From Hyphomicrobium sp. (GTDB lineage Bacteria; Pseudomonadota; Alphaproteobacteria; Rhizobiales; Hyphomicrobiaceae): a DNA stretch of 64,000 nucleotides. Positions 1 through 7,641 of the stretch are shown piece by piece. Within the stretch, counting starts at the first letter, position 1. Every line of letters begins with the position of its first letter. The position numbers and the translations under genes were made by a program. The notes under the pieces were generated by a model. It saw only the letters and a program-made list of their open reading frames with translations. It ran no database searches and was not told the origin of the DNA. The stretch lies in contig JASBTM010000017.1 in assembly GCA_030148425.1 (NCBI GenBank), positions 434,001 through 498,000 on the forward strand, in the 5' to 3' direction.

Positions 1-1
1 C

Positions 2-376
2 GCTCCTATCTTTGCCGTCGGGACTGAGACCGATCACGTCGCGCCGTGGCGGTCAGTCTACAAGTTCAATATCCTGAGCGACACGAGCGTGACATTCCTG
101 CTGACCAGCGGCGGCCATAACGCGGGTATCGTCTCGCCGCCGGGCTCGCCTCATCGCAGCTATCGCGTGTCGACGAAGCTTCCGAACGATAAATTTGTCG
201 ATCCCAATGCGTGGCGCGAAAGAACGCCCAAACACGATGGTTCATGGTGGGTGCCCTGGGCCACTTGGCTCAAAGAGCGGTCGTCCGGATTGATCGAACC
301 TCCGTCCATGGGAGCGCCGGAGAAGGGCCTGAAACCTCTCTGCGCGGCGCCTGGAACCTATGTTCTTCAGAAGTGA
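2..376 (+). CDS. phaC: PHA synthase, 3' end (partial)
   Basis: The gene is cut by the left window edge; the last 124 residues are visible. They match the C-terminal part of class I poly(3-hydroxyalkanoate) synthases: the segment GTETDHVAPWRSVYK carries the catalytic-triad Asp region, FLLTSGGHNAGIV carries the catalytic His, and the tail has the usual GSWW..W..WL and APGTYVLQK ending. Family knowledge: the enzyme polymerises 3-hydroxyacyl-CoA on the surface of the growing PHA granule. The catalytic Cys (lipase box) must lie upstream of the window. The phasin gene follows, and the phaA, phaB and phaR genes are in this window at 46-49 kb, so the pathway is split between loci. I am confident of the family; the exact class rests on the C-terminus only. 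Confidence 0.9.
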   Translation, partial: APIFAVGTETDHVAPWRSVYKFNILSDTSVTFLLTSGGHNAGIVSPPGSPHRSYRVSTKLPNDKFVDPNAWRERTPKHDGSWWVPWATWLKERSSGLIEPPSMGAPEKGLKPLCAAPGTYVLQK

Positions 377-395
377 AGGGTGAGCCTCGCGTCCG

Positions 396-442
396 TTGAC
401 CTCGGTCAAGGTGGTGCGCGTAGCAGAAGCGATGATTATAAT
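396..442 (+). promoter_or_regulatory. FNR/FixK-type box and -10 element upstream of phasin
   Basis: The sequence TTGACCTCGGTCAA at 396-409 is a perfect inverted repeat of the form TTGAC-N4-GTCAA, the pattern bound by FNR/FixK/Anr regulators. A perfect TATAAT lies at 437-442. This puts the box centre roughly 46 bases before the expected transcription start, close to a class II activator position, and no good sigma-70 -35 element is present. It would drive the phasin, CBS-BON and possibly alcohol dehydrogenase genes under low oxygen. The regulatory role is inferred. Confidence 0.5.
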
Positions 443-472
443 GACAACGGCGCAAGCATAGGAGTCATGAAC

Positions 473-901
473 ATGCTTGATCACCCAGCCAGACAGGCAC
501 AACGAAGCAACTCCGGCCCTATCGTTCCCGCACCGGGAATTGCGCCGATGTTCAATGCCTTCAATCCTGTCACCGCCTATATGGTATTTTGGAAGAACTC
601 CGCGCTGCAAGTCAGCGGTCAGGTCGCGCAAAGCTGGATACATTTCATCGGCGCGCGTTGGCTGCGCGAACTTGAGTTCCCGCAGCAGGTTGCGCGCTGC
701 AAAACGGCCGCGGACGTGAATGTCGCGTTTTCCGAGTTTTGGCAGCAAGCCGCGAAGGATTACTCGACCGAGTTCCGTGAGATCGCGGATCTGACCTGGG
801 CGGCCCTGCGCGTGCCCCTCGATAGCGCTGGCGACTGCAGCACGAAAAGCGGTGATGGCTGTTGCGGTAAGTGTTCGTCAACGAAAAGCAGTAACGCGTA
901 G
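473..901 (+). CDS. Phasin family protein (PHA granule-associated)
   Basis: Predicted 142 residues. I place the start at ATG 473 because AGGAG at 460-464 sits 8 bases before it; ATG 467 is too close to that site, and the longer frame reaches back to a GTG at 380 inside the promoter region. The core (NAFNPVTAYMVFWKNSALQ, then an amphipathic helical stretch with EFWQQAAKDY) resembles the phasin_2 family, small amphipathic proteins that coat PHA granules. The tail is Cys-rich (GDCSTKSGDGCCGKCSS), which is unusual for phasins and might bind metal or form disulfides. It lies directly after phaC and the TAG stop overlaps the ribosome-binding site of the CBS gene, so the two are probably cotranscribed. 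Confidence 0.75.
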   Translation: MLDHPARQAQRSNSGPIVPAPGIAPMFNAFNPVTAYMVFWKNSALQVSGQVAQSWIHFIGARWLRELEFPQQVARCKTAADVNVAFSEFWQQAAKDYSTEFREIADLTWAALRVPLDSAGDCSTKSGDGCCGKCSSTKSSNA

Positions 902-912
902 GAGAAGCTGCG

Positions 913-1647
913 ATGAAAGCCAGCGACGTCATGACGGCCAAGGTCGTTACGATCAGCCCCGATAGCTCGCTCAGCGACATGATCAAGCTGATGCTCGATC
1001 ATCGGATCAGTGGCCTGCCGGTGGTCGCGGCGGACGGCAAGCTCGTCGGCATCGTCACCGAAGGCGATTGCCTGCGCCGCACGGAAACCGGCACGGAAGT
1101 GAAGCGCTCGTTCTGGCGCGATTTGGTAACTGGTTCTGAAACTCTCGCAGCGGAATACATTCGATCGCACGGGCGGAAGGTTTCGGAGGTGATGAGCCGA
1201 GATCCGATCGTCGTCGCGCCGGACACCGCGCTAAGCGACGTCATTCCGCTGATGGAAAAGCATCAGATCAAGCGCGTGCCTGTCGTCAAGGATGGCGTTA
1301 TTGTCGGCATCTTGAGCCGTGCCAACCTTCTGCAGGCTCTGTCCGGACTGGTGAAGGACGCAAAAGTCGAGCAGAGCGACACGAAGATCCGCGCAGATGT
1401 CATTGCAGCGCTGAGTTCGCTGCCGTGGGCCGCTAACGAGTTTCTGAACGTGACGGTGAAAGACGGCGTCGTCGATCTCTGGGGTTGCTTCACGGCTTAC
1501 CGCCAGGACGAAGCCGCGATTATCGCGACGGAAAACGTTCCAGGTGTCAAGAAGGTCAATAACCATCTCTCGTGGGTCGACCCGATGTCTGGGATGGTTA
1601 TCTATTCGGCAGATGAGAAGGCGCCTCTCGTTCGCTCGACTGTGTAG
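913..1647 (+). CDS. CBS-domain pair plus BON-domain protein
   Basis: Predicted 244 residues, ATG with AGGAGAA 6 bases upstream. Two CBS motifs are visible: residues about 1-60 (MKASDVMTAKVVTISPDSS, ISGLPVV, KLVGIVTEGD) and about 90-150 (VSEVMSRDPIVVAPDTALS, IKRVPVV, VIVGILSRANLL). A BON domain follows at about 160-225 (LNVTVKDGVVDLWG, GVKKVNNHLSWV). CBS pairs bind adenine nucleotides as energy sensors and BON domains are often membrane- or lipid-associated. No enzyme domain is present, so it is probably a sensor or stress protein. CBS-BON proteins are frequent beside phasin and alcohol dehydrogenase genes in alphaproteobacterial low-oxygen regulons; the FNR-type box upstream of the phasin fits that. 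The specific role is unknown. Confidence 0.85.
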   Translation: MKASDVMTAKVVTISPDSSLSDMIKLMLDHRISGLPVVAADGKLVGIVTEGDCLRRTETGTEVKRSFWRDLVTGSETLAAEYIRSHGRKVSEVMSRDPIVVAPDTALSDVIPLMEKHQIKRVPVVKDGVIVGILSRANLLQALSGLVKDAKVEQSDTKIRADVIAALSSLPWAANEFLNVTVKDGVVDLWGCFTAYRQDEAAIIATENVPGVKKVNNHLSWVDPMSGMVIYSADEKAPLVRSTV

Positions 1648-1739
1648 CGCATCGTCTTGCACTTGACTGGATGGACGGCGGCGAATGCGCTAGATGCGTT
1701 AGCCGCCATCAATTTGTTGTTTCAAGAGATCCGCCTTTC

Positions 1740-2723
1740 ATGAAAGCAATGGTCTTCCGGGCCGTCGGAACGCCGCTCTCTCTCGAAGAGAGGCCTGATC
1801 CGGTGCCCGGGAAGGGCGAGATTCGCGTGCGCGTCGAAGCGTGTGCCGTTTGCCGGACCGACCTTCATGTCATCGACGGCGATTTGCCGAATCCGAAGCG
1901 GCCGGTCATTCCCGGCCACGAGATCGTCGGCATCGTCGACGCCATCGGGCCAGAGGTGAGTGATCATAAGATCGGCGAACGCGTCGGCGTGCCGTGGCTC
2001 GGGCACACCTGCGGGCATTGCAGTTACTGCACGGACCATCGCGAAAACCTTTGCGACTTTCCGCTCTTCACAGGCTACACGCGGGATGGTGGATTCGCGA
2101 CGCACGTGATCGCGGACGCGGCATTCGCCTTTCCTATGCCGGGCTTCGACGATCCGGTCGCGGCAGCGCCATTGATGTGCGCTGGTCTGATCGGCTGGCG
2201 ATCGTTGCGGATGGCGGGCGATGGCAAGCGGATTGGCCTCTATGGCTTCGGCGCAGCCGCGCACATCATCGCGCAAGTTTGCATCTGGCAGGGACGTGAG
2301 GTCTACGGTTTCACGCGACCGGGCGATATCGAAGCGCAAAAGTTTGCGCTTTCTCTCGGCGCGCGCTGGTGCGGTGGTTCGGATGAAGCACCGCCGGAAG
2401 CGCTCGACGCAGCGATGATTTTTGCACCCGTTGGTGCGCTCGTTCCGGCCGCGCTCAAAGCGGTGCGAAAAGGCGGCCGCGTCGTTTGTGGTGGCATCCA
2501 CATGAGCGACATTCCGCAATTTCCCTACGACATTATTTGGGAAGAGCGGGAAATCCTGTCGGTCGCCAATCTCACGCGCGACGATGCGCGAGAGTTTCTC
2601 GCCATCGCGCCGAAAGCTGGCGTTCACACCACGACGACCGTCTATCCGCTAACACGCGCCAACGAAGCCTTGGCCGATCTCAGGGCCGGGCGCTTTTCGG
2701 GCGCCGCGGTCCTCGTGCCGTAA
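1740..2723 (+). CDS. Zinc-dependent alcohol dehydrogenase family protein
   Basis: Predicted 327 residues from ATG 1740 (MKAMVFRAVG), the usual N-terminus of the family; the frame extends to an ATG at 1671 but that leader has no family match. Visible features: catalytic-zinc ligands in ACAVCRTDLHVIDGDLP and GHEIVG (residues about 35-65), the four-Cys structural-zinc loop CGHCSYCTDHRENLC (about 95-110), and a Rossmann segment IGLYGFGAAAHI (about 166-177). This is the AdhA-like, medium-chain type that oxidises or reduces primary alcohols and aldehydes with NAD(P). It follows the CBS gene by about 90 bases and faces the MaoC gene convergently. In a PHA and low-oxygen setting it may act as an electron-disposal enzyme; the substrate is not predictable. 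Confidence 0.88.
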   Translation: MKAMVFRAVGTPLSLEERPDPVPGKGEIRVRVEACAVCRTDLHVIDGDLPNPKRPVIPGHEIVGIVDAIGPEVSDHKIGERVGVPWLGHTCGHCSYCTDHRENLCDFPLFTGYTRDGGFATHVIADAAFAFPMPGFDDPVAAAPLMCAGLIGWRSLRMAGDGKRIGLYGFGAAAHIIAQVCIWQGREVYGFTRPGDIEAQKFALSLGARWCGGSDEAPPEALDAAMIFAPVGALVPAALKAVRKGGRVVCGGIHMSDIPQFPYDIIWEEREILSVANLTRDDAREFLAIAPKAGVHTTTTVYPLTRANEALADLRAGRFSGAAVLVP

Positions 2724-2741
2724 CGGGCCTTCGGATTAAAG

Positions 2742-3230
2742 TCAGGTTGCGGACTTGTCGTGGATCTCGACTTCGGGAACCGCAACGCGCGGACGTGTGA
2801 TCTTTTCGGTCGGCGCGATGACGGTCGCCATTCCGGAAATCACGACTTCGCCCTTCTGGTTGATGGCTTTGCAGTCCAGATTGATCCGGTTGTTCTTCGG
2901 AAACTTCTCCGCGACGGCCAGCGTCACCGTTACCGTATCGCCGATGCGGACGGGATGGCGAAACTGCAGCGTCTGATCGAGATAAATGGTGCCAGGCCCA
3001 GGAAGCTCGGTGCCAAGCACTGTCGAGATCAGCGCCGCGCCCCACATGCCGTGCGCGATGATGCCGTGAAACATATCGGACTTGGCAAATTCCGGATCGA
3101 GATGGGCGGGATTGACGTCGCCCGATACGGCGGCAAAAAGCTCAATATCCCGCTGCGTCAGCGTTCTGACGAGATCTGCGCTGTCGCCGACGTGCATTTC
3201 ATCGAAGGTGCGGTTGGTGATCATTTCCAT
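2742..3230 (-). CDS. MaoC-like (R)-specific enoyl-CoA hydratase
   Basis: Predicted 162 residues. The hot-dog hydratase motif appears as FAAVSGDVNPAHLDPEFA with the catalytic Asp and His of PhaJ/MaoC hydratases, followed by HGIIAHGMWGAALIS and the RIGDTVTV strand. It resembles the N-terminal hydratase module of bifunctional enoyl-CoA hydratase/phosphate acetyltransferases, but no acetyltransferase part is present. Family members hydrate trans-2-enoyl-CoA to (R)-3-hydroxyacyl-CoA, a direct PHA precursor, which fits the phaC and phasin neighbours. It is the last gene of a tight three-gene minus-strand operon (lipoyl-like, FabI, MaoC), with 14 bases between FabI and this start. Confidence 0.85.
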   Translation of the reverse strand: MEMITNRTFDEMHVGDSADLVRTLTQRDIELFAAVSGDVNPAHLDPEFAKSDMFHGIIAHGMWGAALISTVLGTELPGPGTIYLDQTLQFRHPVRIGDTVTVTLAVAEKFPKNNRINLDCKAINQKGEVVISGMATVIAPTEKITRPRVAVPEVEIHDKSAT

Positions 3231-3244
3231 GGCAATTCCTCCGG

Positions 3245-4006
3245 CTATCCGAGAATGTGATAGCCGCGATCGATGTACTCTATATTGCCGGTCAGAGCTT
3301 TCGCGCCGTCGCTGGCCAGGAAGGCCGCTACGTTGCCGACATCTTCGATCGACACCAGCTCGTGCTCCGGCAATCGTTCGCGCGTGCGTTCGAGGAGATC
3401 ATCGAAACGGTCGATGCCCGAAGCTGCCCGCGTCTTGAGAGGCCCGGGCGAGAGGGCATGAACGCGGATGTTCTTTTTGCCGAGCTCGGCCGCCAAGTAA
3501 CGGACCGAAGCTTCAAGCGCTGCCTTCACCGGACCCATGAGATTGTATTCGCCGACGACTTTCTCAGAACCGTAGAACGTCACGGTCTGCAAGCAGCCGC
3601 CGTCTTTCATCAGCTGTTCCGCAAGATGTGCCATGCGAATGAATGAATGACACGAGACGTCCATCGCCAAGGCGAAGCCCGCCTGCGTGCAATCCACGAC
3701 GCGGGCGTGAAGGTCTTCCTTCGGCGCGAACGCGATGGAATGCACAAGGAAGTCGAGCTTCCCCCAATCTTTTTCGATGCGGGCGAACACGGCCTCGAGC
3801 TGGCCCGGCTCACGGACATCGCATGGCACGATGATCGGACTGTTCAGCCCTTCGGCAAGCGGACGGACGTAGGGTTCTGCTTTCGCGTTCAAATAGGTGA
3901 CAGCGATTTCGGCTCCAGCGTCGCGCATAGCCTTTGCGCAGCCGTAGGCGATGCTGTGCTCGTTGGCGATGCCGACAACGAGCCCTTTCTTTCCTGCAAG
4001 CGACAT
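3245..4006 (-). CDS. fabI: Enoyl-[acyl-carrier-protein] reductase (FabI-type)
   Basis: Predicted 253 residues. The start is set at ATG 4006 (MSLAGKKGLVVGIANEHSIA), the canonical FabI N-terminus; the frame runs 24 codons further upstream into the lipoyl-like gene and that part looks spurious. FabI signatures are the GIANEHSIAYG nucleotide loop, SIAFAPKEDL, the Tyr-x6-Lys pair in EYNLMGPVK, and LSPGPLKTRAASGI. Family knowledge: NADH-dependent reduction of trans-2-enoyl-ACP in fatty acid synthesis. Its place between a hydratase and a lipoyl-like gene, away from other fab genes, suggests a second, accessory FabI; this may act on enoyl thioesters linked to PHA metabolism, but that is inference. 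Confidence 0.88.
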   Translation of the reverse strand: MSLAGKKGLVVGIANEHSIAYGCAKAMRDAGAEIAVTYLNAKAEPYVRPLAEGLNSPIIVPCDVREPGQLEAVFARIEKDWGKLDFLVHSIAFAPKEDLHARVVDCTQAGFALAMDVSCHSFIRMAHLAEQLMKDGGCLQTVTFYGSEKVVGEYNLMGPVKAALEASVRYLAAELGKKNIRVHALSPGPLKTRAASGIDRFDDLLERTRERLPEHELVSIEDVGNVAAFLASDGAKALTGNIEYIDRGYHILG

Positions 4007-4016
4007 GGCGGGCTTC

Positions 4017-4259
4017 CTATCGATCCGCGATCGTTGCGAGAAGGGAGCCCGGATCGACGACGCTGTTTTCGCTCGCAACTACGGTGACGCGGCCGCTCCG
4101 GGGCGCGGTGATTTCGTGCAATGCGTCCTCTATGCGGACTTCTGCAATCGCATGGCCCTCAGACACCATCGCGCCGTCGGGAACGAGCCAACGCACCACC
4201 ATACCTTCGGGGAAGATGCTCGAAGCCCAAAGGGCTTCGTCGATTTTGACTTCCGACAT
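4017..4259 (-). CDS. Lipoyl/biotinyl-like domain protein lacking the acceptor lysine
   Basis: Predicted 80 residues, a single lipoyl-type barrel domain: WLVPDGAMVSEGHAIAEVRI, then EDALHEITAPRSG, then VDPGSLLATI. In functional lipoyl domains the hairpin turn reads roughly E-T-D-K-A-x-x-E-V-x-A-P with the lipoylated Lys. Here the aligned segment is I-E-D-A-L-H-E-I-T-A-P, so Lys is replaced by Asp and the whole protein has only one Lys, near the N-terminus. It is the first gene of the operon with FabI (10 bases apart) and MaoC. It may be a non-modified structural relative or a partner protein. Fold assignment is good; function is unknown. Confidence 0.7.
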   Translation of the reverse strand: MSEVKIDEALWASSIFPEGMVVRWLVPDGAMVSEGHAIAEVRIEDALHEITAPRSGRVTVVASENSVVDPGSLLATIADR

Positions 4260-4353
4260 ATCGGCTCCATTCTCTCACGAGCAGCGTCGTTCCCTGCCGG
4301 GAACACGCGCACATTCGCTGCAGCTGCTCACTGTCGGAATGATCTCGATCAAA

Positions 4354-4386
4354 CTTTCGCTGCGCCGCGGGGCAGCGCAGCGAAAG
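4354..4386 (-). terminator. Stem-loop downstream of hdeD-like gene
   Basis: A perfect 12-bp inverted repeat (CTTTCGCTGCGC / GCGCAGCGAAAG, loop of 9) lies 35 bases past the stop of the minus-strand hdeD-like gene. Read on the minus strand it is followed by TTTGATC, a weak T run. It probably ends the hdeD transcript before the lipoyl-fabI-maoC operon begins. Confidence 0.5.
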
Positions 4387-4420
4387 GATCGAAGGGGCGA
4401 TTATCGTATCGCCCGAGCCG

Positions 4421-5008
4421 CTATGGCTTGACGTCGATATTGCGGGCTTGCAGCGCCATTGCGATCAGCGCCGCGCCGCCGAAGATCATATTGATGCCGA
4501 CCAACAGGCCGATCGCCCATGCCGCCGACGAAGGCAGGCCGAGGAAGATCATGCCGGCGAGCGCGAGATCTACGATGCCGCTCAGAAGCATTACCATCCA
4601 TGAGCCTGGAAGCTCGTTGCGATGCTCGAGCGCGAACATGATCGATGCAATGCCTTCGATGATGAAGAAGGCGACGAGCACGATTGTCAGCGAGACAGCG
4701 CCTGTTGCCGGAGAAAAGAGAAGGACGAGGCCGGCCCCGATGCCAATCGCCGCCGAGAGCAGCGACCACCAGAATCCTGGCATCGGACGCATCGAGAACG
4801 TCGTGAAGAGGCCCGCGACGCCGCTGAACAGCAAGAGCCAGCCGATGAAGAAGGTGACCGTCAGCGTGGCGATCGGCGGAACGAGGATCGCGGCGGCGCC
4901 GAGGACGACCAGGACGATGCCCTCAATGAGAAACAGCTTCCAGTTCGTGCGAAGGGACGTCATGAGCGCCAGCCTGAGGCCGCGGACGTCCGATGGATCG
5001 AGTGACAT
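4421..5008 (-). CDS. HdeD family membrane protein (acid-resistance type)
   Basis: Predicted 195 residues with six hydrophobic segments: LFLIEGIVLVVLGAAAILV, ATLTVTFFIGWLLLFSGVAGL, a third around LLSAAIGIGAGLVLLF, SLTIVLVAFFIIEGIASIMF, MVMLLSGIVDLALAGMIFL and AWAIGLLVGINMIFGGAALI. This three-times-repeated two-helix pattern with short W/G-rich links is typical of the HdeD/DUF308 family. E. coli HdeD is linked to acid resistance at high cell density; the molecular activity is not known. The gene stands alone between a minus-strand operon and a 270-base intergenic stretch, which holds an inverted repeat TTGATCCGTCAA near 5154 but no clear further feature. Confidence 0.85.
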   Translation of the reverse strand: MSLDPSDVRGLRLALMTSLRTNWKLFLIEGIVLVVLGAAAILVPPIATLTVTFFIGWLLLFSGVAGLFTTFSMRPMPGFWWSLLSAAIGIGAGLVLLFSPATGAVSLTIVLVAFFIIEGIASIMFALEHRNELPGSWMVMLLSGIVDLALAGMIFLGLPSSAAWAIGLLVGINMIFGGAALIAMALQARNIDVKP

Positions 5009-5222
5009 TTTTCTTCAAACTCCCAAGTTGGGCGAAAACGCAGCGAGCACGTCGAGCGGCGGGATCTTACGCTAATTCGCGTTAATGCACCCGATTGCAG
5101 CGCAAGGTCGTGAACACCCTGCGAACGACGAGCTTAAAATGCTTTCATGTCGTTGATCCGTCAAAATGAATAAGCCGGGCACGAACCGGGTTGTAACAGC
5201 CTCATGTGCCGCAAAACGAAAA

Positions 5223-5256
5223 GGCCCGGCAACGAACTGCCGGGCCCTGTGTTTTT
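5223..5256 (-). terminator. Rho-independent terminator after the molybdenum hydroxylase operon
   Basis: GGCCCGGCA-acgaac-TGCCGGGCC is a perfect 9-bp stem flanked by A-rich sequence on the left and GTTTTT on the right. On the minus strand it is followed by TTTTCGTTTTG and lies 23 bases past the stop of the large subunit gene, so it should end that operon; the flanks let it work in both directions. Confidence 0.8.
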
Positions 5257-5278
5257 CAACGCTTTCGTGACGATGCCG

Positions 5279-7639
5279 TCAGGCCAGCTTGTCGCCCATC
5301 GGCAGATTTCTCAATCGCTTCCCCGATGCCGCAAAGATGGCGTTGGCGAGGGCGGGCGCGAACGGCGGCACGCCGGGCTCACCCACGCCACCGGCGTGAA
5401 CGCCCCAAGGCGCATCTATGATGTGCACGGCGACGTTCTCTGGGAAATTGCTCATGCGGGTGACGTTGTAGTCGAAGTAGTTCGACTGCTCGACGGCACC
5501 GTTCTTGAACGTGATGCCGCTGTAAAGCGCGTTGGACATGCCCATGACGGCCGCGCCTTCCATTTGCGAGCGAATGCGTTCCGGGTTGACGTGGAAGCCG
5601 CAATCGACCACCGACGTCACGTGCGGCACACGGATCGTGCCGTCGTCATCGATGCGGACATGCACGACGCTCGCAACGTAGCTTGCAAAGGAGCGATGCG
5701 CAGCAATGCCCATGCCCTGACGCGCGGGTAGCGTTTTTCCCCATCCTGCCTTTTCGGCCGCGACGCGAATGACGTTCTTCAGCCGCGCCGTGTTGATCGG
5801 AAATTCCTCGTAGGGTTCGCCGTAGTTCCAGAAGTCGTCGGGGAAGCCCGATGTCTTTGGATCGATGGCGCGGTCAGGGCCGATCAGTTCGAGCAGGAAA
5901 TCCTTCGGATCGCGGCCGAGCTTGTGAGCGACCTCCGACACCGCCGATTGCACGGCGAATGCGCGCTGCACGTTGGAGACGGACCGGAACCAACCGATGC
6001 GCGTGTGCGCCATCGCCTGCCCGTTCTCGCAGCGGATGTTCGGGACATCGAATGGAACATCGACGAAGCCCATGCCGTACTCGATTGGGAACTGATAACC
6101 GTCGTCCTGCTTGAACGTCGAGACGATGGACGGGGATACGGTCCGGTGACGCCAGCCCGTGACCTTGCCTGCGTCGTTTACGGCAACTTCGATGCGTTCG
6201 ACAGACGTCGTGTGGTAGAACGAATGCTGGATGTCGTCCTCGCGCGTCCACTGCAGCAGCACTGGCGCTCCGCCGATTTTCTGCGAGAGGAGCGCGGCTT
6301 CGAGCATGAAGTCCCACTTCGATTTGCGTCCGAAGCCGCCACCAAGCAGTGAGACGTGAACCGTGACGTTTTCGAGTGGCATCTTCAAAGCTTCGGCGAC
6401 ATCTTTCCGCGCACCGTAAGGGCTTTGCACCGACGACCAGATCTCGGCCTTGCCGTCGGCGATGCGTGCAACCGCGACGAGCGGCTCCATCGGGGCCTGC
6501 GCCAAGTGTTGGCCATGGTACTCTGCGGTGATGACGTCTTTGGCACTTGCAAAAGCCGCGTCCGGATCGCCCTGATTGCGAAGGACCTTGCCGGGCTTGG
6601 CCGCGGTTTCGGACATCTCCTTCGTGAAGGCCACCGAATCGTAGCTGGCGTTGTCGACGTCGGTCCATTCGATCGTCAGAGCGTCGCGGCCTTGCATCGC
6701 CGCATAGGTCGTGTCGGCTACGACAGCGATGCCGCCGAGCTGGCCGAACTTGCGCGGCACCGTGAAGATGCCCTCGATCTCATGCACGGAATGTACGCCA
6801 GGGACCTTCAGCGCAGCCGCGGCGTCATACGATTTCACCTTGCTGCCAAGGACGGAAGGCCGCGCGACGACGGCATATTTCATGCCCGGTAGACGAACGT
6901 CGGCGCCGTATCCCGCCTTGCCGACGGTGATGTCATGGAGGTCGGCGATTTGCACTTCACCCTTGCCCATCAGGGTGAACTCATCGGGGGACTTATAAAG
7001 GATTGCCTCAGGCGCGGGCACCGGAACGGCCATGGCGGCTTCCGCAAGCTCGCCGAACTTCAGAACTTTGCCGGTTTCCTTCTCGTCCTTGTCGAGCAGC
7101 GCGACCTCGTGGTTGCGCGCGCGGCAGAGCGAGACATCGACGCCCCACTTCGCAGCCGCGGCAGCTTCGAGCATTTGGCGCATCGCCGCGCCGCATTGGC
7201 GCATCGGCTGGATGAAGTGGCGCATACTGCGCGAGCCGTCGGTGTCCTGGTTGCCGTACTTCGGCTCGTCGCCAGGCGCCTGCAGGAGATGCACGCGGGA
7301 CCAGTCGGCGCACATTTCGTCGGCGACGACCATCGGCAGGCTCGTTCGAATACCGGTGCCCATCTCGCTGCGGTGCGTGACGATCGTCACGTCGCCGCTC
7401 GGAGCGATGGCGATGAAGACATGCGGATTTGAGACGACGCCGTCGGGCATCTTGAGGCCCCCGGTCGGATAGGGCTTCAGATGCTCGAGCGCGTCCGCAG
7501 GCGAGAAGCGGACCGATAGAACCAAACCGGTCGCGCCGAGGAGACCGCTCAGCACGCCGCGGCGGCTGACGTTCGAAATTTCGGCATCGATCGCCGGCAC
7601 GCGGACCTGATCGGCTTCGGCTTTCATATATTGCAGCAT
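5279..7639 (-). CDS. Molybdopterin-binding subunit of xanthine dehydrogenase family (IorB-like)
   Basis: Predicted 786 residues from ATG 7639, preceded by AGGAGG 9 bases upstream inside the end of the partner gene; the longer frame would overlap that gene. Near residues 25-50 there is a twin-arginine signal (NVSRRGVLSGLLGATGLVL), so the enzyme is probably exported folded to the periplasm. Molybdopterin-domain motifs include EMGTGIRTSLPMVVADEM, GGGFGRKSKWDFMLEAALL and FLLELIG, and the C-terminal VGEPGVPPFAPALANAIF has the conserved Glu before PPFAPA. This is the isoquinoline 1-oxidoreductase/aldehyde oxidase branch, which hydroxylates N-heterocycles or aldehydes. The substrate is not predictable. 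It forms an operon with the 2Fe-2S subunit 3 bases upstream. No cytochrome or XdhC-type maturase gene is adjacent. Confidence 0.9.
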   Translation of the reverse strand: MLQYMKAEADQVRVPAIDAEISNVSRRGVLSGLLGATGLVLSVRFSPADALEHLKPYPTGGLKMPDGVVSNPHVFIAIAPSGDVTIVTHRSEMGTGIRTSLPMVVADEMCADWSRVHLLQAPGDEPKYGNQDTDGSRSMRHFIQPMRQCGAAMRQMLEAAAAAKWGVDVSLCRARNHEVALLDKDEKETGKVLKFGELAEAAMAVPVPAPEAILYKSPDEFTLMGKGEVQIADLHDITVGKAGYGADVRLPGMKYAVVARPSVLGSKVKSYDAAAALKVPGVHSVHEIEGIFTVPRKFGQLGGIAVVADTTYAAMQGRDALTIEWTDVDNASYDSVAFTKEMSETAAKPGKVLRNQGDPDAAFASAKDVITAEYHGQHLAQAPMEPLVAVARIADGKAEIWSSVQSPYGARKDVAEALKMPLENVTVHVSLLGGGFGRKSKWDFMLEAALLSQKIGGAPVLLQWTREDDIQHSFYHTTSVERIEVAVNDAGKVTGWRHRTVSPSIVSTFKQDDGYQFPIEYGMGFVDVPFDVPNIRCENGQAMAHTRIGWFRSVSNVQRAFAVQSAVSEVAHKLGRDPKDFLLELIGPDRAIDPKTSGFPDDFWNYGEPYEEFPINTARLKNVIRVAAEKAGWGKTLPARQGMGIAAHRSFASYVASVVHVRIDDDGTIRVPHVTSVVDCGFHVNPERIRSQMEGAAVMGMSNALYSGITFKNGAVEQSNYFDYNVTRMSNFPENVAVHIIDAPWGVHAGGVGEPGVPPFAPALANAIFAASGKRLRNLPMGDKLA

Positions 7640-7641
7640 GA

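Noticed and set aside
5151..5162. TTGATCCGTCAA as an FNR box upstream of the HdeD-like gene
   Set aside because: The half-sites are spaced by 4 rather than 6 bases between TTGA and TCAA, so it does not match the FNR spacing.
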